Below the pieces are notes generated by a model. That model saw only the letters and a program-made list of their open reading frames with translations, was not told the origin of the DNA and did not search any database. A stretch of DNA of 36,753 nt, from contig NZ_CAJWCF010000047.1 of assembly GCF_913020055.1 (NCBI RefSeq), positions 1 through 36,753 on the forward strand, given 5' to 3'. Shown here piece by piece: positions 1 to 8,835 of the stretch. The stretch's first letter is position 1. Each line of letters begins with the position of its first letter. This stretch comes from an uncultured Paraglaciecola sp. (GTDB lineage: Bacteria > Pseudomonadota > Gammaproteobacteria > Enterobacterales > Alteromonadaceae). Position numbers and translations under genes: made by a program.

Positions 1-16
1 TCATTTCTGCGTCTAG

Positions 17-48
17 ATACCTAAAAGAACTTCAATAATACCTAAAAG
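17..48. repeat. 11-base direct repeat, 21-base period
   Basis: ATACCTAAAAG occurs at 17-27 and again at 38-48, exactly 21 bases (two helical turns) apart, in the non-coding stretch after fabF. The phasing would suit a dimeric DNA-binding protein controlling the gene beyond the left edge, but with only two copies it could be chance. Confidence 0.35.
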
Positions 49-59
49 CCAAATTTTGC

Positions 60-1298
60 CTACTGTTTCTTAAACAGTAAGGCGCCATTAGTGCCACCAA
101 AACCAAAAGAATTACACAAGGCATAATCTAGTTTCGCTGGTCTGGCAGTGTGGGCAACAAAATCAAGATCGCAACCTTCACCAGGATTATCTAAGTTAAT
201 AGTAGGAGGTGCAATTTGGTCACGTAATGCCAATATAGTAAAGATAGCTTCTACTGAGCCTGCTGCACCGAGTAAATGTCCAATCATCGATTTAGTCGAA
301 CTGACCAAAACATGATTGGCATGTTCACCAAATACTTGTTTAATCGCTGCGACTTCAGCCACATCGCCTGCTGGAGTAGATGTGCCATGGGCATTAATAT
401 AGCCAATCTCACTCACTTCAATTTTCGCATCGTTAATAGCATTAGTCATAGCAGCTGCGGCGCCTTCGCCATCAGCTGGAGGCGACGTCATATGATAGGC
501 ATCACCACTCATACCAAAACCAACCAACTCAGCGTAAATGGTTGCACCACGTGCGACAGCAGAGTCGTAGTCTTCTAACATCACTACACCTGCGCCCTCG
601 CCCATTACAAATCCATCTCTATCTTTGTCCCATGGACGACTAGCCGCTTCAGGGCTGTCATTACGAGTAGATAAAGCACGGGCTGCGGCAAAACCACCAA
701 CACCTAACGCACAAACTGTTGATTCAGCACCGCCGGCTATCATCGCATCAGCGTCTCCGTATGCGATGATACGGGCCGCAATACCAATGTTGTGCACACC
801 TGTAGTACAGGCAGTAACAACATTGATATTCGGGCCTTTGAGCCCTTCAAATATGGAAAAAAAACCTGAAATCATATTGGTAATAGTGGCTGGAACAAAA
901 AATGGCGAAATTTTGCGTGGGCCTGATTCAAGCATCCGACGATGATTTTCTTCAATCATACCTAAACCACCAATCCCAGAACCAATAGCCACACCAATTC
1001 GTGCCGCATTTTTATCTGAAACTTTAAACCCAGAATGCTCAAGTGCCTGTTTACCCGCAGCTATACCTAATTGGATAAACCTATCCATCTTTTTGGTTTC
1101 TTTCTTGGGAATGTATTTCTCAACATCAAAATCTTTGACTTCGCCAGCAAACTGGGTTGTAAACAAAGAAGAATCAAAAGAAGTAATGGGTGCAATCCCA
1201 CTTTTACCAGCGAGAATGTTTTTCCAGGTAGAATCTACAGTATTGCCAACAGGAGAAAGCATGCCAAGACCGGTCACAACAACGCGACGTTTAGACAC
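60..1298 (-). CDS. fabF: 3-oxoacyl-[acyl-carrier-protein] synthase II (FabF)
   Basis: FabF (KAS II) condenses malonyl-ACP with acyl-ACP in the elongation step of cytosolic type II fatty acid synthesis. The 412 residues match the usual length. The thiolase-fold Cys-His-His triad is visible as C164 (VTACTTG), H304 ([11 protein letters not shown]) and H341 (IGHLLGAAG), with the conserved K336. The start is GTG: the ATG at 1300-1298 is out of frame, while GTG at 1298 begins [10 protein letters not shown] and has a GGAGG ribosome site (1304-1308) five bases upstream. It is the last visible gene of the plsX-fab cluster, 71 bases after acpP and separated from it by a hairpin terminator, so it is probably expressed at a lower level than acpP. 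Family and function are clear; relative expression is inference. Confidence 0.97.
   Translation of the reverse strand: MSKRRVVVTGLGMLSPVGNTVDSTWKNILAGKSGIAPITSFDSSLFTTQFAGEVKDFDVEKYIPKKETKKMDRFIQLGIAAGKQALEHSGFKVSDKNAARIGVAIGSGIGGLGMIEENHRRMLESGPRKISPFFVPATITNMISGFFSIFEGLKGPNINVVTACTTGVHNIGIAARIIAYGDADAMIAGGAESTVCALGVGGFAAARALSTRNDSPEAASRPWDKDRDGFVMGEGAGVVMLEDYDSAVARGATIYAELVGFGMSGDAYHMTSPPADGEGAAAAMTNAINDAKIEVSEIGYINAHGTSTPAGDVAEVAAIKQVFGEHANHVLVSSTKSMIGHLLGAAGSVEAIFTILALRDQIAPPTINLDNPGEGCDLDFVAHTARPAKLDYALCNSFGFGGTNGALLFKKQ
61..79 (-). other. Hairpin over the fabF stop codon
   Basis: A perfect 8-base stem with a 3-base loop (61-68 with 72-79) covers the fabF stop codon. It is not followed by a clean T-run on the minus strand, so it is more likely a 3'-end stabilising hairpin or weak pause than a complete intrinsic terminator. 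Confidence 0.4.
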
Positions 1299-1331
1299 AT
1301 TGGCCTCCGACTATTTATAAATGAATATTTT

Positions 1332-1366
1332 TGAAAAGAAACGGCCCAGAGAGGGCCGTTTTTATA
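1332..1366 (-). terminator. acpP/fabF intergenic hairpin terminator (attenuator)
   Basis: An 8-base perfect GC-rich stem (1340-1347 with 1353-1360, loop AGAGA) lies between acpP and fabF. On the minus strand it is followed by a broken T-tract (TTTCTTTT), and on the plus strand by TTTTTAT, so it could work in both directions. Placed after acpP, it would end most acpP transcripts and let some continue into fabF. The structure is seen; partial read-through is inference. Confidence 0.75.
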
Positions 1367-1369
1367 AAG

Positions 1370-1609
1370 TTACGCGTCTTTATTAGCGTTAACGTAGTCA
1401 ATAGCAGACTGAACTGTAGTAATTTTTTCGGCTTCTTCATCTGGAATTTCAGTATCGAACTCTTCTTCAAGAGCCATTACCAATTCAACAGTGTCTAATG
1501 AATCTGCACCTAAATCATCAACAAAAGAAGCTTCTGATTTAACTTCTTCTTCTTTAACACCAAGTTGCTCAATGATGATTTTTCTTACGCGTTCTTCGAT
1601 AGTACTCAT
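1370..1609 (-). CDS. acpP: Acyl carrier protein (AcpP)
   Basis: AcpP is the small acidic protein that carries growing acyl chains as thioesters on 4'-phosphopantetheine through all steps of fatty acid synthesis. It has 79 residues, the normal size. The prosthetic-group site is S37 in the DSL motif (GADSLDTVE), followed by the typical acidic helix II and an acidic C-terminal half. ATG at 1609 is preceded by an AAGGAT ribosome site about ten bases upstream. The gene has its own promoter in the 169-base gap after fabG and a strong hairpin after its stop, which fits its known status as one of the most abundant cell proteins and the need to exceed the enzymes around it. Confidence 0.98.
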   Translation of the reverse strand: MSTIEERVRKIIIEQLGVKEEEVKSEASFVDDLGADSLDTVELVMALEEEFDTEIPDEEAEKITTVQSAIDYVNANKDA

Positions 1610-1652
1610 AATTCTAGTTATCCTTTAAGTCGCTAGATATAAATTTGCGAGT

Positions 1653-1681
1653 AGTGTATTCAGCTAAGTGACCCCTTGCAA
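1653..1681 (-). promoter_or_regulatory. Sigma70 promoter of acpP
   Basis: On the minus strand TTGCAA (1681-1676) is separated by exactly 17 bases from TACACT (1658-1653). Both hexamers are close to consensus. Transcription would start near 1646, giving a leader of roughly 37 bases to the acpP ATG. It lies in the fabG-acpP gap, where a separate acpP promoter is expected. Confidence 0.65.
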
Positions 1682-1778
1682 GCATGAGGTACAACTTTTT
1701 TTCTGGTCTAACCACTCATTGATTAGTAAATATTCATTCGTTTGATAAAGCTACAATAATTATAAACTTTATCACGTT

Positions 1779-2516
1779 TTACCCCATATACATGCCGCCA
1801 TTGACGTGTATGGTTTCTCCAGTGATATATGCAGCCTCATCACTGGCTAAAAATCCAACTGTCGCGGCAATTTCTTTTGGGTCGCCTAAACGATTTGCTG
1901 GAATATCTTTAAATATACTTTCTTTTTGCTCATCAGTTAATGCTTTTGTCATATCCGTATCAATAAAACCCGGAGCGACCACATTAACAGTAATACCTCT
2001 AGATGCCACTTCACGGGCCATAGATTTGCTAAAACCGATGACACCGGCCTTGGCGGCTGCATAGTTAGCTTGACCAGCATTACCTGTAGAACCTACCACT
2101 GAACCAATATTAATAATACGGCCTTTACGTTTTTTCATCATGCCACGAAGCACTGCTTTAGACATTTTAAAAATGGAGGTCAAATTGGTATCCATAATGC
2201 TTTGCCATTCGTCGTCTTTCATACGCATCAGCAAGTTATCTCGGGTTATCCCAGCATTATTGATTAATATATCCACACTACCGTGCTTTTCAGTGATATC
2301 TGTCAACAAAGCTGACATAGAATCAGGATCGGCCACATTTAACACTTTACCTTCACCATTACCTTCAAGGTAATCACTAATGGCTTGCGCGCCATTTTCC
2401 GATGTTGCAGTACCGATAACAGTTGCACCGTCGGCCATCAACCGCTCTGCTATCGCTCTGCCAATTCCTCTACTAGCACCTGTTACCAGTGCAATACTGC
2501 CATTTAAATTAGCCAT
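1779..2516 (-). CDS. fabG: 3-oxoacyl-[acyl-carrier-protein] reductase (FabG)
   Basis: FabG is the NADPH-dependent reductase that converts 3-oxoacyl-ACP to 3-hydroxyacyl-ACP. This is a 245-residue classical short-chain dehydrogenase: the nucleotide-binding TGASRGIG motif is at 12-19, NNAG at 86-89, and the catalytic Ser-Tyr-Lys residues are S139, Y152 and K156, with a typical C-terminal GGMYMG end. It sits between fabD (22 bases upstream) and acpP, as in E. coli, so its carrier partner is encoded next door. The ribosome site is a weak purine stretch (AGAGAGA). Length, motifs and neighbours all agree; the assignment is secure. Confidence 0.97.
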   Translation of the reverse strand: MANLNGSIALVTGASRGIGRAIAERLMADGATVIGTATSENGAQAISDYLEGNGEGKVLNVADPDSMSALLTDITEKHGSVDILINNAGITRDNLLMRMKDDEWQSIMDTNLTSIFKMSKAVLRGMMKKRKGRIINIGSVVGSTGNAGQANYAAAKAGVIGFSKSMAREVASRGITVNVVAPGFIDTDMTKALTDEQKESIFKDIPANRLGDPKEIAATVGFLASDEAAYITGETIHVNGGMYMG

Positions 2517-2538
2517 TTTTTCTCTCTACAAACAATAT

Positions 2539-3465
2539 TTAAATAAATGAATTAACAGAATCCACTGTGTTAATCGCCGTACAGGTTAAACGTTTATCAA
2601 TACGCTTAGTTAACCCTGTTAATACTTTACCTGGGCCCACTTCAAATAACGCTTCCACCTCAAGTTCAGCTAACTTAGTCACGGTTTCGGTCCATCTAAC
2701 AGGGCTATATAATTGTTCAACCAATGCTTGTTTGATCGCTTTTGGATCATTTGGATAAGCCACATCAACATTATTGATAACAGGCACTGTAGGCACATTG
2801 AACTGAATATCGTTAAGCAAACTGGCCAACTGGTCTGCAGCTGGTTTCATCAACGCACAATGAGAAGGTACACTAACAGCTAACGGTAATGCGCGTTTAG
2901 CCCCTTGTTCTTTACACAAATTAGCCGCGACTTCTGCCGCACCTTTGTTACCAGCGATCACAACTTGTCCAGGTGAATTAAAATTCACCGCAGCCACTAC
3001 TTCTGAAGTTTGTGTTTGTGCTTGTTCACAACTCGCCACGACTTTATCGTCATCTAAACCAATGATTGCGTACATAGCACCAACACCAGCAGGCACAGCT
3101 TGTTGCATAAATTGCCCACGTGCTTCCACTAATTTGACTGCATCTGCAAACTCTATTACGCCAGCACAAACCAAAGCGGAGTATTCACCTAAGCTATGTC
3201 CAGCCATGAATGCAGGTTGTGTATACCCTTTATCAAGCAAAAGTTTATAAATTGCGTAACTCGCGGTTAATATTGCAGGTTGGGTAATATGAGTTTGATT
3301 AAGTTTTACCTCATCGTTTTGTATTACCTCCCATAAGTCGTAACCCAATGCATCACTGGCTTGTGCGAAGATATCTTTAACCACTGTATATTCGGCAGCT
3401 AATTCACTTAACATGCCTAAAGTCTGGGATCCTTGACCGGGAAACACCCATGCTTGTTTACTCAT
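2539..3465 (-). CDS. fabD: Malonyl-CoA:ACP transacylase (FabD)
   Basis: FabD moves malonyl groups from CoA to ACP, supplying the two-carbon donor for every elongation round. At 308 residues it has the normal size. The N-terminal FPGQGSQ signature is at 8-14, the nucleophile S91 lies in GHSLGEYSA and the catalytic partner is H202 (VPSHCALM). It follows fabH after 24 bases and precedes fabG in the same order as E. coli, so it is part of the same polycistronic unit. No unusual feature seen. Confidence 0.97.
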   Translation of the reverse strand: MSKQAWVFPGQGSQTLGMLSELAAEYTVVKDIFAQASDALGYDLWEVIQNDEVKLNQTHITQPAILTASYAIYKLLLDKGYTQPAFMAGHSLGEYSALVCAGVIEFADAVKLVEARGQFMQQAVPAGVGAMYAIIGLDDDKVVASCEQAQTQTSEVVAAVNFNSPGQVVIAGNKGAAEVAANLCKEQGAKRALPLAVSVPSHCALMKPAADQLASLLNDIQFNVPTVPVINNVDVAYPNDPKAIKQALVEQLYSPVRWTETVTKLAELEVEALFEVGPGKVLTGLTKRIDKRLTCTAINTVDSVNSFI

Positions 3466-3489
3466 AATTGATTCTCTAAAAATTAAATT

Positions 3490-4449
3490 TTAATAACGTA
3501 CTAGTGCAGATGCCCAAGCAAAACCACCACCAAATGCCTCTAAAAGTAAATTCTGTCCACGTTTAATCCTGCCATCTCGAATAGCAGTATCTAACGCTGT
3601 AGGTACTGTCGCTGCCGAAGTATTACCATATTGCTCAAGGGTAATTACCACCTGTTCAAGAGGCATTTCTAATTTTTTAGCAGTCGCTTTAATAATGCGG
3701 AAGTTTGCTTGATGAGGCACTAACCAATCCAAATCTGACTTTTGCATGTTGTTAGCCGCTAAGGTTTGTTCAACAACTTGACTTAACTTAGTGACGGCAA
3801 CTTTAAATACTTCATTGCCCTTCATGCTTCCCCAGTTTTCATGCACTGAATTTTCATCACCGTGTTGCGGATTACCTATAGCCAATAAATCACCATAAGA
3901 ACCTGCCGCATGAATATGGGTTGATAGAATACCGAGTTCTTCACTTGCCTCAATAATAGTGGCACCGGCAGCATCGCCAAATAAGATGACCATAGTACGG
4001 TCTTCAGGGCTAATCATTCGACTTAGGCAATCAGTACCGACTACTAGTATCCGTTTAGCCATGCCACTTTTAATATACTGATCAGCCACGCTGAGTGCGT
4101 AACAATATCCGGCACATGCCGCAGCCACATCAAATGCGGGTATGCCATCTACGTCTAACAATTTTTGGATTTCGCAAGCCGTACTAGGCAATGCATAGCG
4201 ACCACTTGTGGTCGCACAAACAATCATGTCTAAAGATTTTGCATCAATACCGGCTGCGTCTAATGCTTTCTTACTGGCTTCGAAGCCCATAGTGGCGGCA
4301 GTTTCATTTGCACCAATAATTCGTCTTTCTTTGATCCCAGTACGATCGGTGATCCATTCATCTGACGTATCTACCATTACCGACAAGTCGGCATTAGTCC
4401 TTACTTCACTGGGATAATAACTACCCGTACCAATTATTCTGGAATTCAT
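3490..4449 (-). CDS. fabH: 3-oxoacyl-[acyl-carrier-protein] synthase III (FabH)
   Basis: FabH starts fatty acid synthesis by condensing acetyl-CoA with malonyl-ACP. The 319-residue thiolase-fold protein has the catalytic Cys-His-Asn triad C112 ([10 protein letters not shown]), H246 (VPHQANFRI) and N276 (YGNTSAA), and it ends with the usual [13 protein letters not shown] tail. Its ATG immediately abuts the plsX stop codon with no spacer, so translation is probably coupled to plsX and its ribosome site lies inside the end of plsX. Substrate preference (acetyl versus branched primer) cannot be told from the sequence; gammaproteobacterial relatives use acetyl-CoA. Confidence 0.97.
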   Translation of the reverse strand: MNSRIIGTGSYYPSEVRTNADLSVMVDTSDEWITDRTGIKERRIIGANETAATMGFEASKKALDAAGIDAKSLDMIVCATTSGRYALPSTACEIQKLLDVDGIPAFDVAAACAGYCYALSVADQYIKSGMAKRILVVGTDCLSRMISPEDRTMVILFGDAAGATIIEASEELGILSTHIHAAGSYGDLLAIGNPQHGDENSVHENWGSMKGNEVFKVAVTKLSQVVEQTLAANNMQKSDLDWLVPHQANFRIIKATAKKLEMPLEQVVITLEQYGNTSAATVPTALDTAIRDGRIKRGQNLLLEAFGGGFAWASALVRY

Positions 4450-5478
4450 TTATTCGTGGCGCTCCATTAAAACAGCTTCAATTTTGTCTTTAATTTTTTC
4501 TGGAACCTGCATCTCGACTTGTTGTACGGCCTCACGGATCGCATACAAAAAAGCCTCTGACGAGGCGTTGCCGTGGCTCTTCACCACAATTCCGCGCAAT
4601 CCTATCAGACTAGCACCGTTATACTGGTCGGGTTTCATACGCAAATAAATACCACGAAATAAAGGCATGGCTATTTTAGCGACAATTTTAGACAACAAAT
4701 TATGTTGTGATGCTTTTTTAACTTCTTGAATAACAAAATTAACCAGACCTTCCCAAGATTTTAATGCAATATTGCCGACAAACCCATCGGTGACTATCAC
4801 ATCTGCTTTTTGAGAGAAGATATCGTCTCCTTCCACGTAACCTATATAGTTAATGTTTTGTGAGTCGGTTAATAATCTAGCGGTTTGTTTAACCTGATCA
4901 TTACCTTTTATTTCTTCTGAACCAACATTGAGTAACGCCACTTTTGGCTGATGGATATGGCCAATTTGTTCAGCCAATACAGATCCCATCACCGCATATT
5001 GAAATAAGATTTCTGAGTCACTGTTGATATTCGCGCCCAAATCCAAAAAATATACTTTGCCATTATTAATGGTTGGCACCAGCGTAATAAGAGCAGGACG
5101 GTCTATACCAGGTAAAGTTTTCAGAACATAGTACGCCATACTGAGTAATGCGCCTGTGTTGCCGCCACTGACACAAGCATCTGCTTCATTATTATCAACC
5201 AAATCTAACATACGTCGCATGGACGAGTTTTTTTTGTGTCGTAAAGCATGAGCTGGTGCTTCATCCATTGCTACAGATTCTGGGCAATCTGATAAGGTAA
5301 TTCTAGTTTGAATATCTGGTAATTGATCTTCCAACCACTGGGATGTAATCGCCAAGGGGCCACAAAATATAAAATCTAATTGGGGGATTTGTTGAAGTGC
5401 TGTTAATGCAGCAGGATAAATAATATGGGGGCCGTGATCGCCCCCCATGATATCTAACGCTAAGGTTAGACGACTCAA
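4450..5478 (-). CDS. plsX: Phosphate acyltransferase (PlsX)
   Basis: PlsX makes acyl-phosphate from acyl-ACP, the acyl donor used by PlsY, and so links fatty acid synthesis to phospholipid synthesis at the inner face of the membrane. It has 342 residues, with the family N-terminus LALDIMGGDHGP and conserved stretches such as SGGNTGALLSMA and LLNVGSEEIKGN. The start codon is TTG at 5478, chosen because it gives the N-terminus MSRLTLALDIMGG that lines up with E. coli PlsX. The Shine-Dalgarno is weak, suggesting modest translation. It lies 17 bases after rpmF and abuts fabH. Confidence 0.96.
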   Translation of the reverse strand: MSRLTLALDIMGGDHGPHIIYPAALTALQQIPQLDFIFCGPLAITSQWLEDQLPDIQTRITLSDCPESVAMDEAPAHALRHKKNSSMRRMLDLVDNNEADACVSGGNTGALLSMAYYVLKTLPGIDRPALITLVPTINNGKVYFLDLGANINSDSEILFQYAVMGSVLAEQIGHIHQPKVALLNVGSEEIKGNDQVKQTARLLTDSQNINYIGYVEGDDIFSQKADVIVTDGFVGNIALKSWEGLVNFVIQEVKKASQHNLLSKIVAKIAMPLFRGIYLRMKPDQYNGASLIGLRGIVVKSHGNASSEAFLYAIREAVQQVEMQVPEKIKDKIEAVLMERHE

Positions 5479-5495
5479 AGTTCTGTCACTCTAAA

Positions 5496-5666
5496 TTAAA
5501 GTGATAAAACTTTTTTGCCTTTGTAGTAACCATCAGCAGTCACGTTATGACGTATATGCGTCTCACCTGACGTTGAATCTACAGACAAAGTCGCAGAACC
5601 TAGTGCATCGTGTGAACGACGCATTCCACGTCTTGAACGAGTTTTCTTACTCTTCTGTACAGCCAT
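5496..5666 (-). CDS. rpmF: 50S ribosomal protein L32 (RpmF)
   Basis: This 56-residue basic protein is ribosomal protein L32. It begins [20 protein letters not shown] and continues with the conserved [18 protein letters not shown] segment, one residue shorter than the E. coli protein. Like the E. coli form it lacks the zinc-ribbon cysteines found in some other bacteria. ATG at 5666 has an AGGAG ribosome site that overlaps the stop codon of yceD, ten bases upstream. The yceD-rpmF-plsX order is conserved in Gammaproteobacteria and ties ribosome and lipid synthesis genes on one transcript. Confidence 0.97.
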   Translation of the reverse strand: MAVQKSKKTRSRRGMRRSHDALGSATLSVDSTSGETHIRHNVTADGYYKGKKVLSL

Positions 5667-5676
5667 TACTTTACTC

Positions 5677-6204
5677 CTAGTCTCGCTTAAGTTCTTTCAA
5701 AACCGCGAACGGGTTTGGACGTTCATCGGCCGGTTCAATTTTTCCGAAGCTCATTTTATCGCGCTTTTGTTTGCAATCCTCCTCTGCATGAAGGGCTACA
5801 ATCGGCAATGATAAAATCAGTTCGTCTTCAAGGGTTTGAAATAAATTGATTTCTCCGTGGTCATCGACCTCAACCGGTTCGTAAACATCCGGTAATTCAT
5901 TTTCGACTTCTTCTTCAACCCTCTGCAAAGGGCTAAAACAAAAAGACACATCCAAAGGATGTTCGAAAATTTCATTACATCTCTCACAAATAAGTGATGT
6001 TAAACATGCCATATGACCTTGAAAATAAGTAAGACCCTGCTCGTCTTTTGCAAACTTAACTTCAACATCGACTTCTTTGGCAATATCAGCAACTGATCCA
6101 ATTAGTCTCGGCATCTCAGTAGCCAAAATCACACCCCGATAATCGGAACGTAATGTGGCATTTTTAACTGGGTCCACCTGCTTGGGTAGTTTCACTTTTT
6201 GCAT
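5677..6204 (-). CDS. yceD: YceD/DUF177 family protein (23S rRNA accumulation factor)
   Basis: This 175-residue acidic protein belongs to the YceD (DUF177) family, which is reported to be needed for normal 23S rRNA levels and is almost always encoded directly before rpmF. The N-terminus [12 protein letters not shown] matches E. coli YceD, a central CERC pair starts the conserved core, and the C-terminus [13 protein letters not shown] is the family tail. The ATG at 6204 has no Shine-Dalgarno and lies only 11 bases from a TATAAT element, so its mRNA may have almost no leader. Membership is firm; the molecular mechanism is not known from sequence. Confidence 0.93.
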   Translation of the reverse strand: MQKVKLPKQVDPVKNATLRSDYRGVILATEMPRLIGSVADIAKEVDVEVKFAKDEQGLTYFQGHMACLTSLICERCNEIFEHPLDVSFCFSPLQRVEEEVENELPDVYEPVEVDDHGEINLFQTLEDELILSLPIVALHAEEDCKQKRDKMSFGKIEPADERPNPFAVLKELKRD

Positions 6205-6215
6205 AGCGCGCGCAT

Positions 6216-6242
6216 ATTATAGAACCAACAGTATTTAGTCAA
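6216..6242 (-). promoter_or_regulatory. Promoter of the yceD-rpmF-plsX-fab operon, near-leaderless
   Basis: On the minus strand a perfect TATAAT (6221-6216) has TTGACT (6242-6237) upstream with a short 15-base spacer. Only 11 bases separate TATAAT from the yceD ATG, so a start 6-8 bases after the -10 would leave a leader of about 3-5 bases. The hexamers are seen; their use is inference, and the short spacer lowers certainty. Confidence 0.55.
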
Positions 6243-6325
6243 AGAAAAAATCTTAGTTAATGACACCCTGCCCTGCATTTTATATGCTTTGCTTAATGTT
6301 TTTTAAAACACAGCAATCATCATTT

Positions 6326-6940
6326 ATGAAAATCATTCTGGCTTCAAGTTCAGCATACCGCCAATCCATTTTAAAAAAACTGCATATTCCGTTCACATCG
6401 CTCGCTCCGGATATCGATGAATCGTCAAAATCGAACGAATCAATTACCACACAAGTAGAACGTCTTGCCAAAACGAAGGCGTTAGCCATAGCTATACAGA
6501 ACGTTCATATTGATAGTTATGTCATTGGTTCAGACCAATTAGCCAGCTTTAATGGCCAAGTGTTAGGCAAACCGGGAAACTTTGACACCGCTAAGCAACA
6601 ACTACTGATGTTTAGTGGTCAAACAGTAAGATTTTACACTGGTTTATGCTTAGTGCATTCAGCAACAAATCAACTATCACAAATTGTGGAAACCTTTGAT
6701 GTAACATTTAAAACCTTAACTGAGCGCCAAGTTTCTACCTATTTAAAGATTGAGCAACCATATGGCTGTGCCGGTAGTTTTAAATGTGAAGGTTTGGGTA
6801 TTGCATTATTTGAATCATTAGAAGGCAGAGATCCCAATACATTAATTGGTTTACCACTCATTGCTCTAATGGATTTGTTTAATTCTATGTCCGTGGATTT
6901 GTTTGAACATATGCAAGATCAACAAACCCTAGACATGTAA
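6326..6940 (+). CDS. maf: Maf-family nucleotide pyrophosphatase (YceF type)
   Basis: Maf/YceF-type nucleoside triphosphate pyrophosphatase; the E. coli YceF subgroup hydrolyses 7-methyl-GTP and is thought to keep modified nucleotides out of RNA. The start at 6326 gives MKIILASSSAYR, the canonical Maf N-terminus, and 204 residues. An in-frame ATG at 6260 would add 22 residues with no family counterpart, so it is rejected; neither start has a clear Shine-Dalgarno. The proposed catalytic Asp is D70 (IGSDQLA), followed by GKP and the C-terminal GRDPNTLIGLPL motif. It is divergent from yceD, as in E. coli, and its last 12 bases overlap the convergent HAD gene. Confidence 0.93.
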   Translation: MKIILASSSAYRQSILKKLHIPFTSLAPDIDESSKSNESITTQVERLAKTKALAIAIQNVHIDSYVIGSDQLASFNGQVLGKPGNFDTAKQQLLMFSGQTVRFYTGLCLVHSATNQLSQIVETFDVTFKTLTERQVSTYLKIEQPYGCAGSFKCEGLGIALFESLEGRDPNTLIGLPLIALMDLFNSMSVDLFEHMQDQQTLDM

Positions 6941-7570
6941 CAATAATTCTTCCAAGGCATCAATCACCGCCAAAGGATTATGTTTTTGTAATTCATCTGG
7001 ACTGTGCACCCCAAAACTCACACCGATTCTGTCCATGTTGATTGCTTCAGCCATGGCCATATCGTAAGTGGTATCACCAACCATCAACACTTGATCAGCT
7101 GACAAATTTAATTCACTTAATAATTGCTGCAACATATCAGGAGAAGGTTTACTTTGCGCATCATCTGCTGTTCTGGAAGCACTAAAATAATGCTTGGTAT
7201 TAGAATGATGCCAATTATGATCTAAACCCTGCCGTGCTTTCCCTGTGGCTACAGCCAAAATGTAACCCTGTTGTCTTAAAGTCTCTAATAACTCTATTGC
7301 ACCAGTGAAAAGTGGGCTGCTTATTTGAGCGTGGTCTTTAAAATGATCTTTGTAGGTATGAAATAGCTGCATAGCAGTTTCTTCATCTTGAACATTAAAT
7401 AATTGCTTTAAAGCGGGTAACAAGCTAATCCCAATTACATTTTTTGCTTGATCGTAATCGGGCACGGGGTATCCGAGATGCTTGGCACTGGTCTGCATAC
7501 TTTCTACAATTTTACTGATGGAATCCATCAGTGTGCCATCCCAATCAAACACTATGGCTTTATACTTCAC
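6929..7570 (-). CDS. HAD-family phosphatase (phosphoglycolate phosphatase-like)
   Basis: A 213-residue haloacid dehalogenase-superfamily hydrolase, probably acting on a small phosphorylated metabolite in the cytoplasm. Motif I is [10 protein letters not shown] with nucleophile D9 and acid D11, motif II is around AVATGK, and motif IV is [12 protein letters not shown]; an alpha-helical cap lies after motif I, as in subfamily IA. The start is GTG at 7570, inside the end of rluC (11-base overlap), with an AAGG ribosome site about seven bases upstream, so the two are co-transcribed. It sits beside rluC and maf, where several Alteromonadales and Vibrionales are known to carry such a gene. The substrate cannot be named. 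Confidence 0.85.
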   Translation of the reverse strand: MKYKAIVFDWDGTLMDSISKIVESMQTSAKHLGYPVPDYDQAKNVIGISLLPALKQLFNVQDEETAMQLFHTYKDHFKDHAQISSPLFTGAIELLETLRQQGYILAVATGKARQGLDHNWHHSNTKHYFSASRTADDAQSKPSPDMLQQLLSELNLSADQVLMVGDTTYDMAMAEAINMDRIGVSFGVHSPDELQKHNPLAVIDALEELLLHV

Positions 7571-8513
7571 TTCTAAGCCTTTTCAATACGGCTACCAAAC
7601 TTGGTTCCAGCTGGGCTTTAAAACTGACACGCTCATCGGTATTCGGATGAATAAAAGCCAATGAATAAGCATGCAAAAATAATCGTTTAAGACCAATTTT
7701 ATGGGTTCTTTGGTCAAAGTCACTATCACCATATCTATTATCAGCTGCAATTGGATGGCCGGCGTGCTGACAATGCACTCTAATTTGGTGAGTACGGCCA
7801 GTAATAGGCGAAGCTTCTATTAATGTTGCTTGGTCAAAAGATTCTAAAATACGAAAGCGTGTTTCTGACGGTTTGCCCTCGTCATTCACTAACACGACAC
7901 GTTCGCCAGATTTTAAGGTGTTCTTTAATAGTGGCGCTTTTACCTTAAAACGATTAGCTGGCCATTCACCAGAGACTAACGCTTGGTATCGCTTATCTAC
8001 TTTTTTATCTCTGAGCTGTTCGTGAAGATGTTTTAAAGCAGAACGTTTTTTAGCAATCAATAAACAACCTGACGTATCGCGGTCTAACCTGTGAACAAGT
8101 TCTAGAAATTTTTGTTGTGGGCGCAACGCTCTCATCGCTTCAATCACCCCAAAACTCAAACCACTACCACCATGTACTGCCGTACCTGAAGGTTTGTTTA
8201 AAACTATGAGCCAATCATCTTCATACAAAATATTATTTTCTAAACTCGAAACTTTATTGAGCTTAGTAGAAGGTAGATCGGTGGGTTCAGAAACTCGAAC
8301 TGGGGGAATACGCAACTCATCGTTAGCCTGTAATTTGTATTCTGGCTTAACGCGCTTTTTATTCACCCTCACTTCGCCCTTACGCAAAATGCGATAAATG
8401 AGGCTTTTAGGCACTCCTTTTAAGAAAGTGCGTAAATAGTTATCTATCCTCTGCCCTTCAAGGTCAGGATCGATAGTAACAAATTGAACTTTTTGAAATG
8501 TTAGGTCTGTCAT
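7560..8513 (-). CDS. rluC: 23S rRNA pseudouridine(955/2504/2580) synthase (RluC)
   Basis: RluC converts three uridines of 23S rRNA (E. coli 955, 2504, 2580) to pseudouridine. An S4 RNA-binding domain (about 17-75, [20 protein letters not shown]) is followed by the RluA-type catalytic domain with D144 in HRLDRDTSG and the GRTHQIRVH motif. The ATG at 8513 gives 317 residues and aligns with E. coli RluC. An in-frame GTG at 8540 would add nine residues but lies on the likely -10 region. There is no Shine-Dalgarno. The gene is divergent from rne, as in E. coli, and overlaps the HAD gene downstream. Confidence 0.95.
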   Translation of the reverse strand: MTDLTFQKVQFVTIDPDLEGQRIDNYLRTFLKGVPKSLIYRILRKGEVRVNKKRVKPEYKLQANDELRIPPVRVSEPTDLPSTKLNKVSSLENNILYEDDWLIVLNKPSGTAVHGGSGLSFGVIEAMRALRPQQKFLELVHRLDRDTSGCLLIAKKRSALKHLHEQLRDKKVDKRYQALVSGEWPANRFKVKAPLLKNTLKSGERVVLVNDEGKPSETRFRILESFDQATLIEASPITGRTHQIRVHCQHAGHPIAADNRYGDSDFDQRTHKIGLKRLFLHAYSLAFIHPNTDERVSFKAQLEPSLVAVLKRLRSEV

Positions 8514-8522
8514 AGGCCGCGT

Positions 8523-8528
8523 ATTGTA
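8523..8528 (-). promoter_or_regulatory. Candidate -10 element of rluC
   Basis: A TACAAT hexamer on the minus strand ends nine bases before the rluC ATG. Upstream a TGGACA-like -35 exists but at a 19-base spacing, which is long. If used, the rluC mRNA would have a leader of only a few bases, similar to yceD. Confidence 0.35.
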
Positions 8529-8835
8529 ACTGAATAGCACCGGTAGATGTCCAGTATTTTAATGTCTTGCTAGTGTTAGTGCTTTAATGTGATAATGCGT
8601 TGGCTTTCAAACATAAAATGTTTGATTAAAACAAACAGATGGATTAATCAGTTCTGTATGCAAAAACGACCAAACTGTCGTAAAGCTTTTATTTAGTAAA
8701 GCAAACTTGCAAGCCTGATACGGCTAATTAACTGTGAAGTGAGTAACTTTTCACAGGTTTGGTTAAACAGAACCCTTACATCAGCGATATAAATAACCTA
8801 TTGATCGCCATTTAGATGTAAAGAATACAAAAGAA

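Noticed and set aside
2-4. A minus-strand ATG at the left edge that could be the start of the next gene (pabC is expected after fabF)
   Set aside because: Only one or two codons are in view, with no strong ribosome site; cannot be supported.
6260-6325. 22-codon N-terminal extension of maf
   Set aside because: The canonical Maf N-terminus begins at 6326, and the extension has no family counterpart or ribosome site.
8595-8696. A 33-codon plus-strand ORF in the rluC-rne gap (MRWLSNIKCL...)
   Set aside because: No ribosome site, no family resemblance, and a composition expected by chance in AT-rich DNA.
8732-8756. TGTGA...TCACA dyad resembling a CRP site
   Set aside because: The half-sites are 13 bases apart instead of six, so it does not fit CRP.
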